From an uncultured Erysipelotrichaceae bacterium (GTDB taxonomy: Bacteria > Bacillota_I > Bacilli_A > RFN20 > CAG-826): a stretch of DNA of 64,000 nucleotides. The notes under the pieces were generated by a model. The model did no database searches. It worked only from the letters and a program-made list of their open reading frames with translations, and had not been told where the DNA came from. Of the stretch, positions 60,886 to 64,000 are shown piece by piece (the first letter of the stretch is position 1; each line of letters opens with the position of its first letter). The stretch is from contig CADAIJ010000001.1 in assembly GCA_902787955.1 (NCBI GenBank), positions 186,001 through 250,000 of the forward strand. The letters are read 5' to 3'. Made by a program: the position numbers and the translations under genes.

Positions 60886-62082
60886 TTCTTTATGTTTTAA
60901 TGCGGCTTCGTCTAAAGAAGCTTTTTGATGTTCAAAAACATTAATAATCGCATCTATTAGTATTTGATCATAGAAACTACTTAAAGATAAATATTCTCTA
61001 ATTTCTTTTTCAAAGCCATCTAAAGAGTTAGGGTTATACCACGATAAATCCCATTCTGGATCTGGAGTGCCATAGATAAAATAAACCATAAGCAAGGTGG
61101 CTTTATTTGGATTAGATAATAAATTACGTCCGGTTCTACTTCCCCCAAAAGTACCCGCTAAATCGTATATTGGGGCAGGTCTTAAAGTACCTGTATTCAT
61201 ATTGCGGATAACAGAAATATTTTCGAAATGGATATCGCTAAGGAAACAGAGTGTTCTAAAGCAAGCTAATTTAACAAAGAAATCTTTAATACCAGGAATT
61301 GGGAATGCGGCTACTTTTTCAAAGAATTCTTTAGAAAACTTTTCGTTAGCGGTTTTAGAAAGATAATCAGTATAAAGTTGGTAAGGAAGAACATTTGATA
61401 ATGAAATAAGCTCTTCATCAATTCCAAGCATTACTGGGGAGGCAGAAGCATATTTACCGTTAATTTTCTCTAATCGATATTTAACGTACTCCCCTTCTTT
61501 AAATAATCTACTTGCTAAACGAGAAGCAAGAACTTCTCCAATACATTCTTCTGGGTGTTCATAATCGATTCCGATTTTATATAAAGTTGGAACGTCTTCG
61601 CATAACCAGCCTTTTACCGCCCAACCGGTAATAGTTAGATCAGGAACATTTAAACTACAGTGTTTTAACGCTTCATAATCCTGGTTTAAAACCGCTCTAG
61701 CAAAGCTATCATTCCATTTATTAGTGAAGAAATTTATATCCTCGTAACGGAGATTCTCCCCTTCTTTTTTATACCAGTAGTGATTGGATAAGGATAAGCC
61801 ATGACCTTTAAAGGATAGTTCTAAACTATCGTGTGTATTCGTGGCTTTTAAGATTTTTTCATAATCCGCTCTTGAAGCGGAAATGCTTCTACCATTGAAA
61901 AACTTCATTAAAGCATATTGTGGATCTTTTTTATTATTTAAGATTCCATAAGGAGCTTTGTCATAATGGGCTAGTTTTTCAATGATTTTAATATGCCTAT
62001 TCTTAAAATTAATCGAGAAAGTAAATACTTCATCGTTTTTATACATTAGTGTATAAATTGAGGCTTCTTTTATCGTTTTCAT
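60871..62082 (-). CDS. HipA-like kinase domain protein
   Basis: The 403-residue soluble protein has a C-terminal region like HipA-type Ser/Thr kinases: FLSDIHFENISVIRN near 305 with the catalytic-loop Asp and Asn, and PIYDLAGTFGGSR near 330 as the metal-binding segment. The middle part has TITGWAVKGWLCEDVPTLYKIG in place of the nucleotide-binding loop. The N-terminus (SISASRADYEKIL) fits orphan HipA-like proteins of Firmicutes. No HipB-like antitoxin gene is adjacent, so a toxin role is not assumed. It is controlled by a promoter with the same repeats as the Nif11-like gene. Confidence 0.6.
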   Translation of the reverse strand: MKTIKEASIYTLMYKNDEVFTFSINFKNRHIKIIEKLAHYDKAPYGILNNKKDPQYALMKFFNGRSISASRADYEKILKATNTHDSLELSFKGHGLSLSNHYWYKKEGENLRYEDINFFTNKWNDSFARAVLNQDYEALKHCSLNVPDLTITGWAVKGWLCEDVPTLYKIGIDYEHPEECIGEVLASRLASRLFKEGEYVKYRLEKINGKYASASPVMLGIDEELISLSNVLPYQLYTDYLSKTANEKFSKEFFEKVAAFPIPGIKDFFVKLACFRTLCFLSDIHFENISVIRNMNTGTLRPAPIYDLAGTFGGSRTGRNLLSNPNKATLLMVYFIYGTPDPEWDLSWYNPNSLDGFEKEIREYLSLSSFYDQILIDAIINVFEHQKASLDEAALKHKELANK

Positions 62083-62111
62083 TTAATATAATCGCAATTC
62101 TTTTTCTTAAT

Positions 62112-62151
62112 GAAAATATCTTAACACAATACTAGTCACAGAAGTGCCACA
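62112..62151 (-). promoter_or_regulatory. Tandem-repeat promoter, copy 1 (HipA-like gene)
   Basis: On the minus strand TGTGGCACTTC is followed 11 bp later by TGTGAC. A TGTTAAGAT extended -10 box (hexamer at 62118-62123) lies at the same distance as in copy 2. The two 40-bp segments align without a gap, with about 26 identical bases. Confidence 0.55.
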
Positions 62152-62166
62152 GAAATATAAAAATAC

Positions 62167-63186
62167 TTATCTTCCACCGATGAATTTATAAACTGGATTA
62201 GCAAATCTTTTTAATAAGTGAGTAACTAATAGAGTAACACTCGTGGAAATTATATAGATGAGAAAGAATAGTAAAGCGCAGTTATAGTTAGAATTAGCGC
62301 TTATTCCAAGCTGGAGTAATTCTTTAAAACCGTTAACGATAAATAGATGAGAAAAGAAGATAAAGCCTGATGTTTTAAAGATTTCATAGATCTTTTCTTT
62401 ATTAAATAAAGAAGTTAAGATATCTAAAGAAAACCACACTAATAGAGGGGCGAAGAAACGATAAACATAATAAATATAATCTTCATAGTCAGAATGAAGT
62501 AAGGTAAAAGTTAGAGCTAAAGAAAGGAAGATTATAATTGCAATAATAGAAAAAAGTCGAGGTTTATATTTATTCATAACTGGGATCTTAAAGTAAGCTA
62601 GATAAGATCCGATAAAGAATAATGGGATCCAAATTAAGATTCCTCCATAATCTGGTCTAAAAAACATATAAACAAAGAATAAAGTAATTGGAATAAAAAT
62701 AGACCACTGCTTCAAGTATTTAAAAATAAAATATAGAAGCGGAGAACAAATAAAGAAGACAAGTAAAGGTCTAATAAACCAAAGATGTGGGTATTCTCTT
62801 GCAAGTAAGATATCTAAAACAACTGATTCAAAAGTAACTTCAATTGTTCCACCTTTCATTAAAGGAAAGATAAATGTCATAAATATAAAAGCGGCTATTG
62901 ACCAAATAAAATAAGGAATAACTAAAGAAAATACCTTTGAAAGAAGCATCCTAGGATATTCTTTTAATTCGAATTTAGTGAATAATAAGTAACCTGAAAT
63001 AACAAAGAAAGTAGGTACTGCAGCGTCTCCGATTACTAGAAGTAATCTTTGGCTAATATAGGAAAAATCATATCCTTCTAACTCTGGATTTAGTAATTCC
63101 AGATATGAAGAATGAAGGGCGATAACAAAAAGAGCAAGTATAAAGGTAACGTAATATATCTTTTTAGATAGGTCTTTACTCATCAT
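62167..63186 (-). CDS. Acyltransferase family 3 membrane protein
   Basis: The 339-residue protein has about ten transmembrane helices with the Acyl_transf_3 pattern: FVIALHSSY near residue 18 with the conserved His, PTFFVISGYLLFTKF near 57 and HLWFIRPLLVFF near 134. Such enzymes O-acetylate or O-acylate cell-surface glycans. The start is the first of two ATGs (63184-63186); neither has a ribosome binding site, but TATTAT lies 8 nt upstream. It is transcribed alone between the Nif11-like and HipA-like genes. Confidence 0.85.
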   Translation of the reverse strand: MMSKDLSKKIYYVTFILALFVIALHSSYLELLNPELEGYDFSYISQRLLLVIGDAAVPTFFVISGYLLFTKFELKEYPRMLLSKVFSLVIPYFIWSIAAFIFMTFIFPLMKGGTIEVTFESVVLDILLAREYPHLWFIRPLLVFFICSPLLYFIFKYLKQWSIFIPITLFFVYMFFRPDYGGILIWIPLFFIGSYLAYFKIPVMNKYKPRLFSIIAIIIFLSLALTFTLLHSDYEDYIYYVYRFFAPLLVWFSLDILTSLFNKEKIYEIFKTSGFIFFSHLFIVNGFKELLQLGISANSNYNCALLFFLIYIISTSVTLLVTHLLKRFANPVYKFIGGR

Positions 63187-63263
63187 TAATTTAAATAATA
63201 CTTTATCTAATTAATAAAAGTAAGACACGTCTCTATAAAAGAGTAAATATAATAAGATAAGTA

Positions 63264-63288
63264 GATAAAAAACCCAAGATTTCTTGGG
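63264..63288 (-). terminator. Terminator of the Nif11-like gene
   Basis: CCCAAG and CTTGGG (63273-63278 with 63283-63288) form a stem with a 4-nt loop. On the minus strand it is followed by TTTTTTAT; the plus-strand flank CTTTTA makes it partly bidirectional. Confidence 0.8.
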
Positions 63289-63311
63289 CTTTTATAAGTT
63301 AAAAAATGAAA

Positions 63312-63599
63312 CTAAACTCTTTGAGAAAATTTGTGACCGCAGTTTGGACAAGTGAATTTGCCCAATACAGTTTCACGTGATCCTTTATAAATTTCGTCAT
63401 TGAATTTTGTATTGCACTTAGGGCAGGTTACAGAAACGCCTGTGCTACTACAGAAGCCACCACTAACAGCGGCTAATTGTTCATCAGTAAGAGAGACGCC
63501 TTCTTCTTTTGCTAAGATAATAAGTTCATCGGTTGATTTACATTTACGAGCTTTTTCAATTTGTTCTTGGCTTAATCCTTTAAGTAATTCTTCGTTCAT
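63312..63599 (-). CDS. Nif11-type double-glycine leader peptide fused to a zinc ribbon
   Basis: The 95-residue protein has a helical leader, LSQEQIEKARKCKSTDELI then AKEEGVSLTDEQLAAVSGG. It ends in a Gly-Gly near residue 48, the cleavage-site form of Nif11-type RiPP precursors. The C-terminal 47 residues start FCSSTGVSV and contain two CPxC pairs (CPKCNTKF, CPNCGHKF), which would form a zinc ribbon. A strong AAAGGAG precedes the ATG. No maturation enzyme, peptidase or ABC exporter is visible in the window. It may be a RiPP precursor or a protein reusing such a leader for another purpose. Confidence 0.72.
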   Translation of the reverse strand: MNEELLKGLSQEQIEKARKCKSTDELIILAKEEGVSLTDEQLAAVSGGFCSSTGVSVTCPKCNTKFNDEIYKGSRETVLGKFTCPNCGHKFSQRV

Positions 63600-63617
63600 A
63601 GTTTTTCTCCTTTTGAT

Positions 63618-63657
63618 GAATTTACTTTAACATATAGAGTGCCACAAAAGTGCCACA
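63618..63657 (-). promoter_or_regulatory. Tandem-repeat promoter, copy 2 (Nif11-like gene)
   Basis: TGTGGCAC occurs twice with an 11-bp period, followed by an extended -10 box TGTTAAAGT (hexamer at 63624-63629). No -35 box is evident, so activation by a protein bound to the direct repeats is likely. Predicted transcription starts about 18 nt before the ATG. Confidence 0.6.
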
Positions 63658-63666
63658 CGTTTTTAT

Positions 63667-64000
63667 TTATTTAAATGTTGATAGATATTTATTAACTTCT
63701 TCAATCATTTTTTCTTTTGATACATTGTGTCCAGCTTGAAGGATTGTAAGATATGTTGGTCCACTAAAGGTTTTATTCTTTTCTATAGAAAAGCGTAAAC
63801 TTTCCTCTTTTTGTTTCATAATTTTTCGAATTTTATTTTCGTACTCATTATAAACTACTAGATATCTTTTGATTTCTTCTTTATCAATTAATGACTCATT
63901 AAGTAAAGAAGCACTATAAACATCCACTAAATGCTTAAATGGTCTTTCAATTTCTATAATAAGAGCGTGGATCTTTGTCGCAAGAAGATATTCAAAAGGA
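63667..64000 (-). CDS. C-terminal part of an AbiEii-like nucleotidyltransferase (tentative), cut by window edge
   Basis: The frame is open from the stop at 63667 to the window edge (about 110 residues). It reads PFEYLLATKIHALI, then RPFKHLVDVYSASLL, then a charged helical tail. The Ala-x-Lys...Arg-x-x-x-x-Asp-x-Tyr pattern resembles the C-terminal part of AbiEii/AbiGii-type nucleotidyltransferases. The GTG at 63925-63927 could be an internal start but is more likely just a Val codon. The catalytic half lies outside the window, so the family call is weak. Confidence 0.4.
   Translation of the reverse strand, partial: PFEYLLATKIHALIIEIERPFKHLVDVYSASLLNESLIDKEEIKRYLVVYNEYENKIRKIMKQKEESLRFSIEKNKTFSGPTYLTILQAGHNVSKEKMIEEVNKYLSTFK

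Noticed and set aside
63637-63657. Sigma-54 type -24/-12 promoter (TGGCAC...)
   Set aside because: The downstream TTGCW element is missing and the second unit is a repeat of the first; a tandem operator with an extended -10 fits better.
62146-63660. Attachment-site duplication (GTGCCACA at both places) marking a mobile island
   Set aside because: The shared sequence extends to a promoter-like arrangement at equal distance from gene starts, and there is no integrase or tRNA at either end.

Overview
The window is AT-rich DNA with densely packed genes, mostly on the minus strand. It looks like an uncultured, anaerobic, host-associated member of the Bacilli/Mollicutes-like Firmicutes (RF39, Izemoplasma, Erysipelotrichales or a related group). 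The reasons are the yqeU-yqeV-rpsU gene order, a trimeric [FeFe] hydrogenase, FeoA/FeoB iron uptake, many low-GC lipoproteins with Thr/Ser/Glu linkers, and no respiratory genes. The standard genetic code fits every gene, but almost all stops are TAA or TAG. I identified only one TGA stop, at 14915-14917. There is no sign of a prophage, insertion sequence or CRISPR array.

Layout. 1-4266 holds translation genes: partial rpsU, deoC, rpmF, mtaB, an unknown gene, rsmE and a zinc-ribbon membrane protein. 4419-6776 is a clostripain-like protease lipoprotein. 6893-8469 pairs a single-pass membrane protein with an MscS channel. 9559-13726 is a complete electron-bifurcating hydrogenase operon (hydC-hydB-hydA). 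13909-18917 is an overlapping operon for alpha-galactosides and alpha-glucosides (GH36, GH13, aldose epimerase). 19091-22799 encodes two co-transcribed exported proteins. 22997-32597 continues the carbohydrate theme with a tyrosine phosphatase, a GH2 enzyme, a GT-B protein, a GPH sugar symporter with a perfect CcpA (cre) operator, a small lipoprotein and a GH3 glucosidase. 32642-36602 holds a flavodoxin, a membrane protein, an alpha/beta hydrolase and a GT2 glycosyltransferase. 36709-40450 is the Feo iron system with its DtxR-type regulator and two operators flanking the feo promoter.

After two tRNA genes (CAT and Ser-TGA anticodons) comes a mixed stretch, 41393-48789: a HAD phosphatase, a preQ1-type riboswitch in front of a queuosine-precursor (VUT) transporter and an SDR, a NUDIX hydrolase, free-methionine sulfoxide reductase, a flavin reductase and an FNT channel. 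Two lipoproteins, uridine kinase, a degenerate-GGDEF/EAL phosphodiesterase, an aldehyde dehydrogenase and a pyridoxamine-kinase-like protein follow. A second MscS channel is again paired with a single-pass beta-domain membrane protein (56382-59679). The last 4 kb is accessory-like: a lipoprotein, a HipA-like kinase, an acyltransferase, a Nif11-type double-glycine leader peptide fused to a zinc ribbon, and a truncated AbiEii-like gene.

Points that ordinary annotation would miss: (1) a dispersed family of nine ~38-bp intergenic repeats, several acting as terminator loops; (2) two MscS plus single-pass-protein pairs; (3) an identical promoter architecture of tandem 11-bp repeats and an extended -10 in front of the HipA-like and Nif11-like genes; (4) many first-in-operon genes without a Shine-Dalgarno sequence and with a TATAAT-like box 6-11 nt from the ATG, which suggests leaderless mRNAs. 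All functional calls come from reading motifs by eye; no database search was run.
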